Source: Methanomassiliicoccaceae archaeon (lineage in GTDB: Archaea; Thermoplasmatota; Thermoplasmata; Methanomassiliicoccales; Methanomethylophilaceae). Taken from it: 47,553 bases of DNA. Made by a program: the position numbers and the translations under genes. The notes under the pieces were generated by a model. The model was given only the letters and a program-made list of their open reading frames with translations, did no database searches and was not told the origin of the DNA. The DNA is taken from NCBI GenBank assembly GCA_016282555.1, contig JAEEKU010000101.1, positions 1-47,553 of the forward strand, given 5' to 3'. Position 1 is the stretch's first letter, and the number at the start of each line of letters is the position of its first letter. Shown here piece by piece: positions 1 through 10,150 of this stretch.

Positions 1-1630
1 TGGTGCTCCAGTAAACAGTCTTGTTGGTAGCGTTAGCGGGAGCTACGGCGGCGGTAAGGGTCGCGGAATCTCCGGCGGCAAGAGTAATCGAGGATTTGTC
101 GAGAGTGACGCCGGTTACGGGAATAGCGGAAGTGACGGTAACGTTACAGTACGCCTGATATCCGCCGTCCTCGGTGGTTACGGTGATCCTCGCGGTTCCG
201 GGAGCGACTCCGGTCACGACTCCGTTGGAAACGGTCGCGACGGACGAATCGCTGGTGCTCCAGCTCACTCCGGGGTTGGTGGCTCCGGCGGGGATGACTG
301 TAGCGGTGAGGGTTGCGGTCTCTCCGGCAGCTATGGCGATATCGCTCTTGTCGAGGCTTACCCCGGTTACGGGTTTGATGAACTCTGCGGTGATGACTGC
401 ATCGCCGTTAAGGGTGAAGGTCATGGACTCCATGATGTCGGTCGTAACGCCGTTGATGGTGACCGTAAGGGACTTAAGAACGCATCCTGAAAAGGGAATA
501 GCGGATACGCGGATCTTTTCCCCGTTGATCCAGGGAAGAGTCTTGACGGTACCGTTGGGCGTGCCGATGTAAACGATGGTGATGTCGTAGTAGTAATCCT
601 GGGGATCGATCTCTCCGGAGAAGTCGTAGGGAACCTCGTAGTAGTTTCCTTTGTCGTCGGTGAAGGAGATGGTAGCTTCTCCGCTGAAGACGTAGTCTCC
701 GGTCTCGGGGTCCTTGAAGTCTCCGAGAGGAACTTCCCATCCGCTCTCGTATCCCTCGGGGTTGAGATCCATGCTGTCGGCGATACCGTTGATGAGTTTC
801 TGGAACTCGTCGTCTCCGGAGCCGGGCTTGAAGTTCTTGAGGGTGATCTTGTATTTGATTCCGTTCTGCTCCCAGATGATCGAGGGAGAGTTGACAGCGT
901 TGGGGACGCCGTTGATGTATCCGACCAGCTGGTTGATGTATTTTCCGTACTCGGGTCCGAAGAAATCGTCTGCGGTGTAAACGGACATGCTCTCGACGAG
1001 ATCTTTAAGGGTGTCCGAATCCCCGACGCCGAATGCGTCGATGTTCACGCTGACGTCTCCGGTCTCTTCGTCGATATCGACGAAAGTAGAGCCGAATCTG
1101 GCGAAGTCGATAATGTTCTGGGTGAGGTTGACTATGACAACCACGGATCCGTTGAAGGGACTTACTCCGGTCTTCTTAAGGTAGACGTCGTCTGCGGTGT
1201 AAACCACGACTTCGCCGGGCGAGGAGGCGCAGACTGTATCAAGGATCTGTCCCGCGATGCAGGCGGCGGTCTTGGCTGCGAGAGGCATGTCTGCCGTTCC
1301 GTTCACCTTGAGCTTTTTGTCTCCGAGGTATAAGTCGGTATATTTGTCGTAATATTCAAACGCTTCCGATTTCATAACGGAAGGGTTGGCGGAAACACTG
1401 AAAACGTACATCGGATCAGCGTATATCTCTATTAAACCGTCAGAATAGGTTGCTTTAGCGATATCGTCTCCGACCGTATCGTTCAGATACGTGCTGATAT
1501 CGGCGACAAAGGCCTCGCCCGAATCTTTGGGCGCTGCTGCCTCCGAATCCCCTGCCGAGACTGCGTAGACACCCGCAGCGGCGAGAAGAGCAACCAGCAC
1601 GGCGATTATATACACGTTGCTGTACTTCAT
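1..1630 (-). CDS. Surface protein with Big_2 Ig-like repeats (C-terminal end beyond window)
   Basis: Open frame from an ATG at 1628-1630 running off the window edge, about 543 codons, with no stop seen. The N-terminus (MKYSNVYIIAVLVALLAAAG) is a signal peptide or membrane anchor. Residues about 30-380 are an extracellular region I do not recognise. Near residues 375-415 there is a divergent InlB-type beta repeat ending FTLNGDAVITAEF. From about residue 421 one complete bacterial Ig-like Big_2 domain follows (starts PVTGVSLDKS, ends with a TTEDGGY segment), and a second starts near 502. The repeats closely resemble those of the next gene, which lies in the same direction upstream. Role: probably a cell-surface adhesin or envelope protein; ligand unknown. 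Confidence 0.85.
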   Translation of the reverse strand, partial: MKYSNVYIIAVLVALLAAAGVYAVSAGDSEAAAPKDSGEAFVADISTYLNDTVGDDIAKATYSDGLIEIYADPMYVFSVSANPSVMKSEAFEYYDKYTDLYLGDKKLKVNGTADMPLAAKTAACIAGQILDTVCASSPGEVVVYTADDVYLKKTGVSPFNGSVVVIVNLTQNIIDFARFGSTFVDIDEETGDVSVNIDAFGVGDSDTLKDLVESMSVYTADDFFGPEYGKYINQLVGYINGVPNAVNSPSIIWEQNGIKYKITLKNFKPGSGDDEFQKLINGIADSMDLNPEGYESGWEVPLGDFKDPETGDYVFSGEATISFTDDKGNYYEVPYDFSGEIDPQDYYYDITIVYIGTPNGTVKTLPWINGEKIRVSAIPFSGCVLKSLTVTINGVTTDIMESMTFTLNGDAVITAEFIKPVTGVSLDKSDIAIAAGETATLTATVIPAGATNPGVSWSTSDSSVATVSNGVVTGVAPGTARITVTTEDGGYQAYCNVTVTSAIPVTGVTLDKSSITLAAGDSATLTAAVAPANATNKTVYWST

Positions 1631-1683
1631 TTAAATCACTGTACCAGACCCGAAGATTTCGATCCTCGCGGTTCTGTCAAAGC

Positions 1684-1701
1684 CTGTATATTATTTAGTA
1701 A
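1684..1701 (-). promoter_or_regulatory. Putative TATA region for the partial surface protein
   Basis: On the minus strand the AT-rich element CTAAATAATATAC lies about 55-70 bases before the ATG at 1630, which would leave a leader of some 35 bases. Judged only by resemblance to an archaeal TATA box. Confidence 0.35.
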
Positions 1702-1781
1702 TAAAAGATATTGTCTGCTGCCGTACTGATGGCGGATTCCGGCACGCTATATTGCGTTTACAAGCGCTGTTTATAAGCGGA

Positions 1782-1810
1782 AATAAATAAGGAGGGGGCG
1801 TCCGCCCCGG
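1782..1810 (-). terminator. Hairpin plus T-rich tract after the Big_2 array protein
   Basis: Just past the stop codon at 1818, the minus strand reads a GC hairpin (GGGGCG/CGCCCC, 1795-1808) followed by CCTTATTTATTT. This fits a terminator for the 1818-7229 gene. Confidence 0.5.
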
Positions 1811-1817
1811 TTTTACT

Positions 1818-4800
1818 TCAGGAAGAAGATCTGCCTCTTATAAAGAGGACGGCGGCTAGAAGCGCTATGACGGCCGCGGCAGCGATTCCCGCATAAAGGA
1901 GAGTGTTATCCCCGGAGGAGGATTTCTCTTCGACGGTGACCGTGCAGGACGCGGCGTAATTTCCGTCTTCCGTGGTCACGGTTACGATCGCGGTTCCGGC
2001 GGATACCCCTTTCACGATTCCGCCGCTCGCGGTGGCTATCCTGCCGTCGCTGGTGCCCCACGTCACGTTTTTATCGGAGGCATCCGAGGGAACGACAGTC
2101 GCGGTAAGCTTCGCGGTATCTCCGGCTCCGACCGTGATCTTAGTTTTGTCGAGAGATACTCCCGTGACTTTGACGGCGGCCGGCGAAACGATAACCGTAC
2201 AGGACGCGGTGTAATTTCCGTCTTCCGTGGTCACGGTTACGATCGCGGTTCCGGCGGATATTCCCTTTACGGTTCCTCCGCTGACGGCCGCGACCTTTGC
2301 ATCGCTGGTGCTCCAGGTCACGTTCTTATTGGTGGCGTTGTCGGGAACTACGGCCGCAGTGAGAACCGAAGAGTCTCCCTCGGCGATATTTATCGAGGAT
2401 TTGTCGAGAGATACCCCGGTAACATCCACCGGCGCATCGGAAACCGCGACCAGACATGATGCGGTATAGCCTCCGTCTCTGGTCGTGACTGTGATCGTGG
2501 CAGTTCCTGCGGAGACTGCGGTGACCGTTCCCCCGTTTACGATTGCGACCGAGGCGTCGCTGGTGCTCCAGACCACGTTCTTATCAGAAGCATCGGAGGG
2601 AGTTACGGTAGCGGCGAGCGCCGAAGATTCTCCCGCGATCATACTCATCGAGGATTTGTCGAGGGTTACTCCGGTTACCTTTACGGGCGCGGGAGCGACG
2701 GTTACTTTGCATTCCGCCGTGAATCCTCCGTCTTCGGTCTTTACCGTTATAACGGAGGTTCCCGGAGACAATGCGGCGATCTTTCCGTCCTCGACGGACG
2801 CTACGGAAGCGTTGCTGGTGCTCCATGTCACGCTCTTGTCGGCAGCGTCGGAAGGCGTTACGGTCGCGGTGAGCGTCGCGTAATCTCCGGTTTCTAGACT
2901 GAGGGTGCTCTTGCTCAGGACGACCCCGGTTACCTTTACGGGCGCTTCGGAGACGATGACGCTGCACTCTGCCGTATAGCCTCCGTCTTCGGTCTTTACC
3001 GTTATCACTGCGATTCCCGGAGAAACCGCGATGACTTTTCCGTCCGAGACGGTCGCGACTTTATCATCGCCGGAGCTCCACGTAACATTTTTGTCGGTAG
3101 CATCGGACGGCGTGACGGTCGCGGAAAGAGTCCCGGATTCGCCTGCGACGAGTTCCATAACCGATTTGTCGAGGGTTACTCCGGTTACCTTGACGACTGG
3201 AGGCAGAACGGTCACCGCGCATTCTGCAGTGTACTCTCCGTCTTCGGTTGTCACGGTTATGACAGCGGTTCCGGGAGACAATGCGGTGATATTTCCGTCC
3301 TCGACGGACGCTACGGAAGCATCGCTGGTTTTCCAGGCAATGTTTCTGTTGGTGGCATTGACGGGCATCACGACAGCGAAAACCGTTTCCGATTTTCCTT
3401 CTTCGAGATTCAGAGAGGTTTCGTTGAGGAATACTCCCGTGACATCGATGATGACCGGCGCGGCAACCACCGAAACGGTGCAATTGTCTCTGTATCCTCC
3501 GTCCGCCGTTACGACTGTGATCGTCGCGGTTCCGGGCGCCACGGCGGTGACTTTTCCGCCTGCGACTGTAGCGACTTTGGCATCGCTGGTGCTCCATGTC
3601 ACGTTCTTGTCGGTAGCGTCGGACGGCGTTATGATCGCGGCAAGGGTACTGTTTTCGCCGGGATGGAGTTCGAGATAAGACCTGTTGAGAGAGACTCCCG
3701 TGACTCTGACGGTATCGGGCAGTACGGTGACTTTGCAGGATGCGGTATGGCCGCCGTCCGCCGTCTTCACGATTACAGTCGCAGTTCCGGGCGCTTTTCC
3801 TTCGACGATTCCGTTTGCTACGGTCGCGACCGAAGTATTGCTGGAACTCCACGAAATTCCCTTATCGGTAGCGTTGCCGGGCTCCACGGTCGCGGCAAGC
3901 GTTTCCGAGCTGCCGGCTTTGATGCTGAGCGACGTTTTACTCAGGGAAACGCCGGTAACCGGAACGACGACGGTGACTGTGCAGACTGCGTTATAGCCGC
4001 CGTCCTCCGTTGTCACGGTTATTGTGGCGACACCGGCTGAAACAGCTTTTACTTTTCCGTTATCCACGGTCGCGACCGAAGCGTTGCTGCTCTTCCATGA
4101 TACGTTCTTGTCAGTAGCATTGGAAGGAGTAACGGTAGCGAACAGAATATCGGATTCCCCGGCATTCATCTTGATGCCGGTTTTATTGAGCATGACGCCG
4201 GAAACATGCACCTCGGATGCTTCGATTACCAGTGAAACGGGCCCCGATACTTCGAACGAGACGTTTCCCTCGGAGAATATGCAGTCGAACGGAGTCTTGG
4301 TTCCGTCGGCGGCAACGGCACTCATCACAGGATCTTTAATGGAGAGGCTGTAAGGCAGAATTACGGAGGTCGGCGCATTTCCGGATACGTCGGCGGTTAT
4401 TCTGCCGTCCGGGGACACGGATGTCACCGCGGCATGATATCCTCCGGAAGCCTTCACCGAACCGGCCGCGGTTTTCGCCGGGACGGAGAGCGTCCTTCCG
4501 TCAGAAGATACAGTTTTTATATCTCCGGAAACGCCGGAGCCGGATGCTGTGCCGGATTCCGCGGACAGGATGAAGTAGTCCCCTTTCTTTCCCGAGAACG
4601 AATCCCCGGTTCCGAAAGCGAAAACCGCTTTCTTATCCAGAGCGCTTACGAACGCCGCCGGGACGGAGATCGAAGAACCGCCTGCAGATGCGTTCAAGAG
4701 TCCGGAAACATTGCCGGACGATGTTTTGTCCAGATCCAAAGTCATGACGTTCGGTTTGCCGGAAACGCAGGAAATGCCGGAAATCCTGACTGACTGGTTC

Positions 4801-7229
4801 CACATTTCTTTAGGAACGGATATGTTCCAGCCGCCGGAAACGATCTTCATTCCGCTGGCCGCCAGGAACTCGTATGAATCGGGATCGACAGCGAATTTCG
4901 GATCGGAGCCGCCCGTAACGGTGAGAGCGTACGCGGGCGAAGCTATTCCCGATTTTTCGGCGACAGCAGCTGCGAGCGCGGCCGCGGAACCTAGGCTGAG
5001 AACCCCGTTGCCGGGGACGGGGGCGATCACGTTGATCACGTTGCCGGAAACCGTGACATTTTCTCCCGAAGGACCCTTTCCTGAATACGAAACCGAGACT
5101 TTTCCGTTCGTATCCGAAAATTTGGTCGTGATAAGCGTCGAGTCTCCTGCCGGAGATTCGGTGGTTTCGGTCACCGCCCCGTTCGCGGTGGCCGACGAAC
5201 GCGTCCCCTCCGACACTGCAAATATTACGGTAACGGTATGATCGGAATTGATTCCGGTGATGCGGAGCGTATCGGACGATCCCATGGATTTTCCGTCCAG
5301 CTTGATCCCGGAAACCGTATAGCCGTCGTCCGGAACCGCGGAAACCAGAACGCTTCCTCCGGAGGAAGATGTGATTTTGTCTCCCTGGACGATCTTTCCG
5401 TGTTCGGAATCCTTAACCACGCTGACTGTAAAGGTATTCTGCGACCACATGGCGTATAGCACGAGGTTGCTTCCGACCCTGACCTTGGATCCCGGCTGAA
5501 GGAGCTCTCCGGATCCGCCGGGGCTGAGAGACCAGCCCTCGAACTCGCTTCCGGTTTTGTAAAGCGAGCCTTTTCCCATAACGACGGCCATGTCTCCGGG
5601 AGTGTATTTTCTGGAGTCGACGGGAGGAGTTCCGGAACCGGTTCCCGCGTTGTACGTGACGGTCAGGGTTCCTGTCCTCCAGGTTCCGTTAACCGTCTGG
5701 TTGATAGTCACTGTATTCTCTTTTTTGTCCTCGGTGTACTTGTACGAAGCGAGCGTATGGGTGTTGCCGTCGGTGCTGTAATACACCTTGCCGGTTTCCG
5801 GATAAATTACGGTGTTGCCGGAGCCGTACATGTAGCAGGCCATGTCTCTGGATGTGAGATCGTCGATATTGTTGCCCTGGAAACTGCCTTTCGCTCCGAA
5901 ATCCGCTTTGAACGACAGAACGGCTCCGGGTTCCGATTTGAACACTCCGCCGGCGGAGGAGGACTGGACCAGGCCCGCGAAGCTGCCGCTGACGATCATG
6001 GTTCCGTCAAGATACAGGCCGGCGACGGTGCTGAAGCGGTAGCTTGCGTCTCTCGGGACGTAATTTTTGAGAAGATCGGAGTCCGGGTAATACTTATCCC
6101 TGAACTCTTTGCTCTTCAGCCCGTCGTAAACGATCAGCTTTCCGGAAACATTAAGAACCGCGTCTTCGGACACCGTAAGAGACGACCCGGGGAGGAAGCG
6201 GTACTGCTTGAGAAGAGTGTATTCCCCGTTTTCAAGAATGATATCGAAATTGTACGGAACAGAGAATTCCGTCGTTCCGGTATCGACATTCTGACCCTGG
6301 ACTTCCATAACGATGGATCCTGTTTTGGCTCCCCCGCTGATAGTCACGGTCTTTTTTCCGATGTCGCGGTAAATGTTGCTGGACCAGTCCGACTCGAGAT
6401 ACACGTCGATATCGTATTCCGAGCTGAGCACGGAACCTTTGGAGAGAATTATCAGGCCGTTGTCCGGGCCGGCTACGGAAACATCGCGCTTGTTATACGT
6501 GTTGTTGGCGTAGAGGTTGATCATCCCGAGCAGCCTGGCATCCGATTCCATGACGTAATTGCACTGGATGTTGCACAGAGCGTACCGGTTGAAAGGCGCC
6601 TGGCCTTTGTCGTAGTTCACGTAGGCGCGGTCTCCGCCGACGTAATCGGTGACCACCATAGGTTCGTAAACCTTGGAACCGTTATTCGCGGCCAGAGTTC
6701 CGGCTCCCTTGACGAATCCGTAGGCGTAGAACGAGGAGCCGCTTTTGAGAACAACCTCTCCGTTGACGGAGAGCATGGCGAAGGGGCCCGAAGTATGGCC
6801 CTGGTAGTCGAATGTGAACGGTTTCGACAAAACCCCTCCGACGATCAGAGTTCCCTCGACCGTCAGGACGGATCCCTTCGGAACGTTCACCAGAATGTAT
6901 CTGTCCGTCGAAAGTTTCGCCGAAGCGTCGTCGACGGAAGCGGCGTCTTTAGTGCCGTCCGGATCGCGGTCGGAGGAGTAGGGAAGAACCAGAGTCACCC
7001 CCGGTTTTACCAGAAGTTTTCCTGAAAGCATGGACTTCCCTTCTGAATCGGGAAGCGCGTAAACTATGTCGCCGCTCCTGCTGGCGCTGAGAGCGTCGGC
7101 GACGGAAGCATATCCTTTTCCGTTGATTTCCGCGCCGGGATCGGAAGCGTCCGATTCCGTAAAAAGCACCGGAACCAGAAGCATGGCGAGAGCTGCGGCG
7201 AGCAGAACCATCATCGTACGTTTGTCCAA
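1818..7229 (-). CDS. Giant surface protein: beta-helix-like region, InlB repeats, nine Big_2 domains, C-terminal anchor
   Basis: 1803 residues. The open frame starts at a TTG (7227-7229) preceded by GGTG; two ATG codons 15-20 bases inside are alternatives. The signal sequence is residues 1-28 (MMVLLAAALAMLLVPVLF). Residues about 30-510 contain recurring short G-rich beta strands of the VEGTLIVGG and DGTMIVSGS kind, as in secreted beta-helix proteins. About 516-596 is a Listeria-Bacteroides type InlB repeat (VTYNAGTGSG through LVLYAMWSQN), and a divergent repeat follows to about 672. The C-terminal part holds nine consecutive Big_2 Ig-like domains of about 85 residues. The protein ends in one transmembrane helix (LLYAGIAAAAVIALLAAVLF) and a short basic tail. 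It is therefore membrane-anchored with a long outward stalk and is probably an adhesin-like protein. No catalytic motif seen. Confidence 0.9.
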   Translation of the reverse strand: MDKRTMMVLLAAALAMLLVPVLFTESDASDPGAEINGKGYASVADALSASRSGDIVYALPDSEGKSMLSGKLLVKPGVTLVLPYSSDRDPDGTKDAASVDDASAKLSTDRYILVNVPKGSVLTVEGTLIVGGVLSKPFTFDYQGHTSGPFAMLSVNGEVVLKSGSSFYAYGFVKGAGTLAANNGSKVYEPMVVTDYVGGDRAYVNYDKGQAPFNRYALCNIQCNYVMESDARLLGMINLYANNTYNKRDVSVAGPDNGLIILSKGSVLSSEYDIDVYLESDWSSNIYRDIGKKTVTISGGAKTGSIVMEVQGQNVDTGTTEFSVPYNFDIILENGEYTLLKQYRFLPGSSLTVSEDAVLNVSGKLIVYDGLKSKEFRDKYYPDSDLLKNYVPRDASYRFSTVAGLYLDGTMIVSGSFAGLVQSSSAGGVFKSEPGAVLSFKADFGAKGSFQGNNIDDLTSRDMACYMYGSGNTVIYPETGKVYYSTDGNTHTLASYKYTEDKKENTVTINQTVNGTWRTGTLTVTYNAGTGSGTPPVDSRKYTPGDMAVVMGKGSLYKTGSEFEGWSLSPGGSGELLQPGSKVRVGSNLVLYAMWSQNTFTVSVVKDSEHGKIVQGDKITSSSGGSVLVSAVPDDGYTVSGIKLDGKSMGSSDTLRITGINSDHTVTVIFAVSEGTRSSATANGAVTETTESPAGDSTLITTKFSDTNGKVSVSYSGKGPSGENVTVSGNVINVIAPVPGNGVLSLGSAAALAAAVAEKSGIASPAYALTVTGGSDPKFAVDPDSYEFLAASGMKIVSGGWNISVPKEMWNQSVRISGISCVSGKPNVMTLDLDKTSSGNVSGLLNASAGGSSISVPAAFVSALDKKAVFAFGTGDSFSGKKGDYFILSAESGTASGSGVSGDIKTVSSDGRTLSVPAKTAAGSVKASGGYHAAVTSVSPDGRITADVSGNAPTSVILPYSLSIKDPVMSAVAADGTKTPFDCIFSEGNVSFEVSGPVSLVIEASEVHVSGVMLNKTGIKMNAGESDILFATVTPSNATDKNVSWKSSNASVATVDNGKVKAVSAGVATITVTTEDGGYNAVCTVTVVVPVTGVSLSKTSLSIKAGSSETLAATVEPGNATDKGISWSSSNTSVATVANGIVEGKAPGTATVIVKTADGGHTASCKVTVLPDTVRVTGVSLNRSYLELHPGENSTLAAIITPSDATDKNVTWSTSDAKVATVAGGKVTAVAPGTATITVVTADGGYRDNCTVSVVAAPVIIDVTGVFLNETSLNLEEGKSETVFAVVMPVNATNRNIAWKTSDASVASVEDGNITALSPGTAVITVTTEDGEYTAECAVTVLPPVVKVTGVTLDKSVMELVAGESGTLSATVTPSDATDKNVTWSSGDDKVATVSDGKVIAVSPGIAVITVKTEDGGYTAECSVIVSEAPVKVTGVVLSKSTLSLETGDYATLTATVTPSDAADKSVTWSTSNASVASVEDGKIAALSPGTSVITVKTEDGGFTAECKVTVAPAPVKVTGVTLDKSSMSMIAGESSALAATVTPSDASDKNVVWSTSDASVAIVNGGTVTAVSAGTATITVTTRDGGYTASCLVAVSDAPVDVTGVSLDKSSINIAEGDSSVLTAAVVPDNATNKNVTWSTSDAKVAAVSGGTVKGISAGTAIVTVTTEDGNYTASCTVIVSPAAVKVTGVSLDKTKITVGAGDTAKLTATVVPSDASDKNVTWGTSDGRIATASGGIVKGVSAGTAIVTVTTEDGNYAASCTVTVEEKSSSGDNTLLYAGIAAAAVIALLAAVLFIRGRSSS
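1935..4205 (-). repeat. Array of nine Big_2 repeats (about 250-260 bp each)
   Basis: Nine tandem units start with V(T/S)GVxLxK and end with a (T/V)TxDGGY-x-CxVxV strand. Units share DNA blocks such as TCGCTGGTGCTCCA on the plus strand, so the array can recombine. The unit count is from reading the translation. Confidence 0.85.
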
Positions 7230-7350
7230 GAGAACACCGTGCTGCGATTGTCTGGATAAAAGATATAGGTAACGATCGGAACCGCCGGACGTGATAATTC
7301 CGTTTCCATGATAATTTCAACGGCCGCAGCCGCTATAATATGCGAACTAA

Positions 7351-7366
7351 TGAAATATATGTAACG
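7351..7366 (+). promoter_or_regulatory. TATA box of the glycosyltransferase gene
   Basis: TGAAATATATGTAACG lies about 26 bases before the ATG at 7381, the spacing expected for a leaderless archaeal transcript. The 7230-7380 gap is the divergent promoter region shared with the large surface protein. Confidence 0.5.
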
Positions 7367-7380
7367 AATAACCTTACGAA

Positions 7381-8441
7381 ATGAATTCCAGTCCCCCGAA
7401 CGGAACCGAAATTGCCGGACCTGCAGTGAGCATTGTAGTTTCGGTTCTGGACGGCGGCTGCTACGTCAGGAATCTTACGGATTATCTCAACAAACAGACT
7501 TTTTCCGACATGGAAGTTATCTTCATAGTCTCCTGCAACAGCAAGGACAACTCTCTGGAGGAAGTGGAGAAAGCTGTCGGAGAGATAAAGAATGCCAGCT
7601 ACTACCTGTACGAGGATACGGGAAGACTCGGAGGCTCCAAGAACATGGGCCTCGGGAAATCGAAAGGGCGCTACCTGTGGTTCCTCGATGTCGACGATTA
7701 TCCGTCCCTTCATTTTCTGGAGAAAGCCGTAAAAATCAAAGAAGAGAACGGCGCGGACGTGGTCGGATGCAATTTCGTCTACTCCACGGATTATACCCCG
7801 TTCGAAGAGAACGACGGCGAGTTCCAAGTGATTACCGTGTCCGGATCCGAAGCGGTTCTTATGAGGGCGACGGAGAAATTCCCGGTGACGTCATGGTCCA
7901 TGCTTTACGACAGGAAAATGATAGAAAAGAACGGAATCGGTTTCGCGGAGGGGCTGTGCGAGGACATCGATTTCACGTACAAAGTCCTTCTTCATTCGGA
8001 AAAAGTGTGCTATTACACCAAACCCATGTACAAATACATAATCAGGCCGGAGTCCACCAGCAACAGCCAGCGCAACGACAGAGGGCGGATGGAGATAGCC
8101 AGATACGACGATCTCGAGAAATACATCGAAAAATTCGACAACTCCGAATTCCTGAAAAAAAGATTCACTCTCCTGCGCATAAGATCGTCCGGACATATGG
8201 ACTACGAGCATTTCCGCAGCTACGTCAAAAGCAGCGGATATCTGGAAATGCTGAAAAGAACCGAAGGGATGCAGGTGCGTTTCGAAGGCGGGTTCCAGAG
8301 ATTTTTCCCCCGTCTGTATTACACCGCGATAACCGTCTGGTTCAGACTTTATTATTACCGCTCGGGAAGAATTTATACCAAACCGCGCCGCAAGCGATCG
8401 GTGATTCATTTTAGAAATGAAATCGGATGCCGTCTTCTTAA
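7381..8441 (+). CDS. Family 2 glycosyltransferase
   Basis: GT-A fold glycosyltransferase. Residues 15-25 (VSIVVSVLDGG) form the nucleotide-binding strand, NLTDYLNKQT follows, and the metal-binding DxD motif is DVDD at residues 103-106. A later WSMLYDRKMI-x-GIGFAEGLCEDIDF block is typical of acceptor-side regions in these enzymes. It probably adds sugars to surface polymers or proteins, which fits the surface proteins next to it. The 3' end is uncertain: as given, the frame stays open to 8526 and overlaps the opposite gene by hundreds of bases. Adding one base between about 8421 and 8438 would end it at TAA 8439-8441, the end listed here. That extra base is an inference; the sequence as printed gives 381 residues. 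Confidence 0.8.
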
Positions 8442-10146
8442 GGAGAAACGGAACATCCCCGAGAACCGGAACGAGAGAGGACCAGTCCGAATGATCCGGG
8501 CCGGATGCCCATTTGACTCCGTCTAAGATGTGACGGTACTTCGATTCCTTCAAAGCCGACAGGAGAGACCACTCCGCTACGGAGGAATATCCCAGTTTCG
8601 GAAGCTTATCTCCGAACAGACTGCGCATGACTTCCGCGTACCCGCACTCTCCGGCGGTGATTCTGCCGTAGAACGAGCAGCGGTTCTTCTCCCATTCGGG
8701 AACGTCCCTCATATAGACCGGAGAACCGTCCTTCCATCCGGAGACCGGAAGCTCGGGAGAGCTCATGAAGAATTCGGGAACGTTGATGCGGACCCATCCG
8801 AATGAATAATGCTCCCTTCTGTGGAAGGCGTCATAATCCAGACCGGAGTCGGCCAGAGTTATGAAGTAATGCCCGCGGACTTTTCTCCCGAGCATTTCCT
8901 CCACGAGAATCTGGGAGGTGTATTTCATGGTGGTGCAGTCCACGAGTTCCGCCTCTTCACCGCCGAAAACGGATCTTATATAATCCCGGTAATCTCCGGC
9001 GCGCTCGCGGCGAAGAGAATCTATCAGATCGGAGTTTCTGTTGTACAGATCCAGCATTTCGTAAGGATCCTCAGGTACGCGGTCTATGCCCAGATCCTCC
9101 CTGAAAAAATCAAGAAGATAGACCAGATGGGCGACAACTTTTCCGTGCTCGAACCTATGTGTGGATTTTTTCGGCAGGTCCATTTTTCCGAAGGGGATGT
9201 AACGATCGGTGAGAACGTAGGCGAACAGCCTCTGGGCGTTTATGTACTGCATCTTCCTTCCGCTTCCGAAAAGAACGGGATACACCCTGATAAGATTGTA
9301 CCCGTCCCTGGCTACGAACACGAGCGGGGAATCCCCGGCGGCCGCGCGGCGGATGTAATCGGAATAGGCGGTTATAAGCGGGCCTCCGAAGCGGAACCCG
9401 AGATCGTAATGCTCTCCCCCGGACTCCCCCAGGGCTCCGCAGGAATATAATATATCGATTCCGGCGATAACCGAATGCTCCAGCGACTTTTCCGAGGCGA
9501 AACGCTTCGCCCAGGGGTTCTCTTTGAAATATTTCTCGTCCTGGCGCACGTATTTTATGCCTCTGACGCCGCTGCGAGAGGCCATTTCTACATCCGACCT
9601 CGCAGAATCGCCTATGTGAACCATATCTTCCGGACGTATATTCAGCCTGTCCGTTATCCTGCGGAACATTTCCCCGCTGTGCTTCGTCACCCCCTCTTCG
9701 GAGGAGACGAAAAGATGGTGGTATCTGATTCCGGACGCTTCCAGAATATATTCCACCGTTTCCCTCGGAAGATAGACGTCGGTCGCGATGATGACTTTCT
9801 TTCCTGCTTCGATGGCCTCGGAGACCATCGCGACGGTCTCGGGATTGGCTACGCAGAGTGCTTTTTCAGTTTCGATCTCTCTGCCGGAGACCTGCATCCC
9901 GGGACCGAGGTAAGAATATATTTCATCAAGCGTGACTTCGGCTTTCTTTATTCTTCTGGCAGTTCTTTCCGCCTCTATGCGTTCGGCGGCGAAACCCTCC
10001 GGAGCGGCCCCGCAGTCCTCCATATATCTGAAGAGGTCCGTCGGCCTCAGAAACGGACGGAGGATCAGCGTGTCGAACACGTCGAACGACACGTAATCCG
10101 GGATCGTTTCCGAACCGATGTACTGGCGGAGGGTCCTGTTCTCCAT
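8411..10146 (-). CDS. COG5610-like HAD-superfamily protein, likely surface glycan related
   Basis: The N-terminal HAD domain has motif I YVSFDVFDTLILR (residues 18-30, Asp22 the likely nucleophile), motif II in VIIATDVYLPRETV and motif IV as HIGDSARSDVEMA. A long C-terminal region without recognised motifs follows, as in large HAD proteins of capsule and surface-glycan loci (COG5610). The exact substrate is unknown. The ATG at 10144-10146 lies 4 bases after the DUF308 stop with GGTGA overlapping that stop, so the two are co-transcribed. As printed the frame continues to 7891, antisense through the glycosyltransferase. The listed end is the TAA at 8411-8413 that one missing base would bring into frame, giving about 578 residues. 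Confidence 0.75.
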
Positions 10147-10150
10147 CGCG

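Noticed and set aside
1972..3678. Repeated plus-strand frames of about 80-215 codons opposite the Big_2 array
   Set aside because: They recur at the repeat period and are antisense shadows of the nine Ig-like domains.
7891..8410. C-terminal extension of the HAD protein
   Set aside because: It is exactly antisense to well-conserved glycosyltransferase sequence; better explained by a lost stop.
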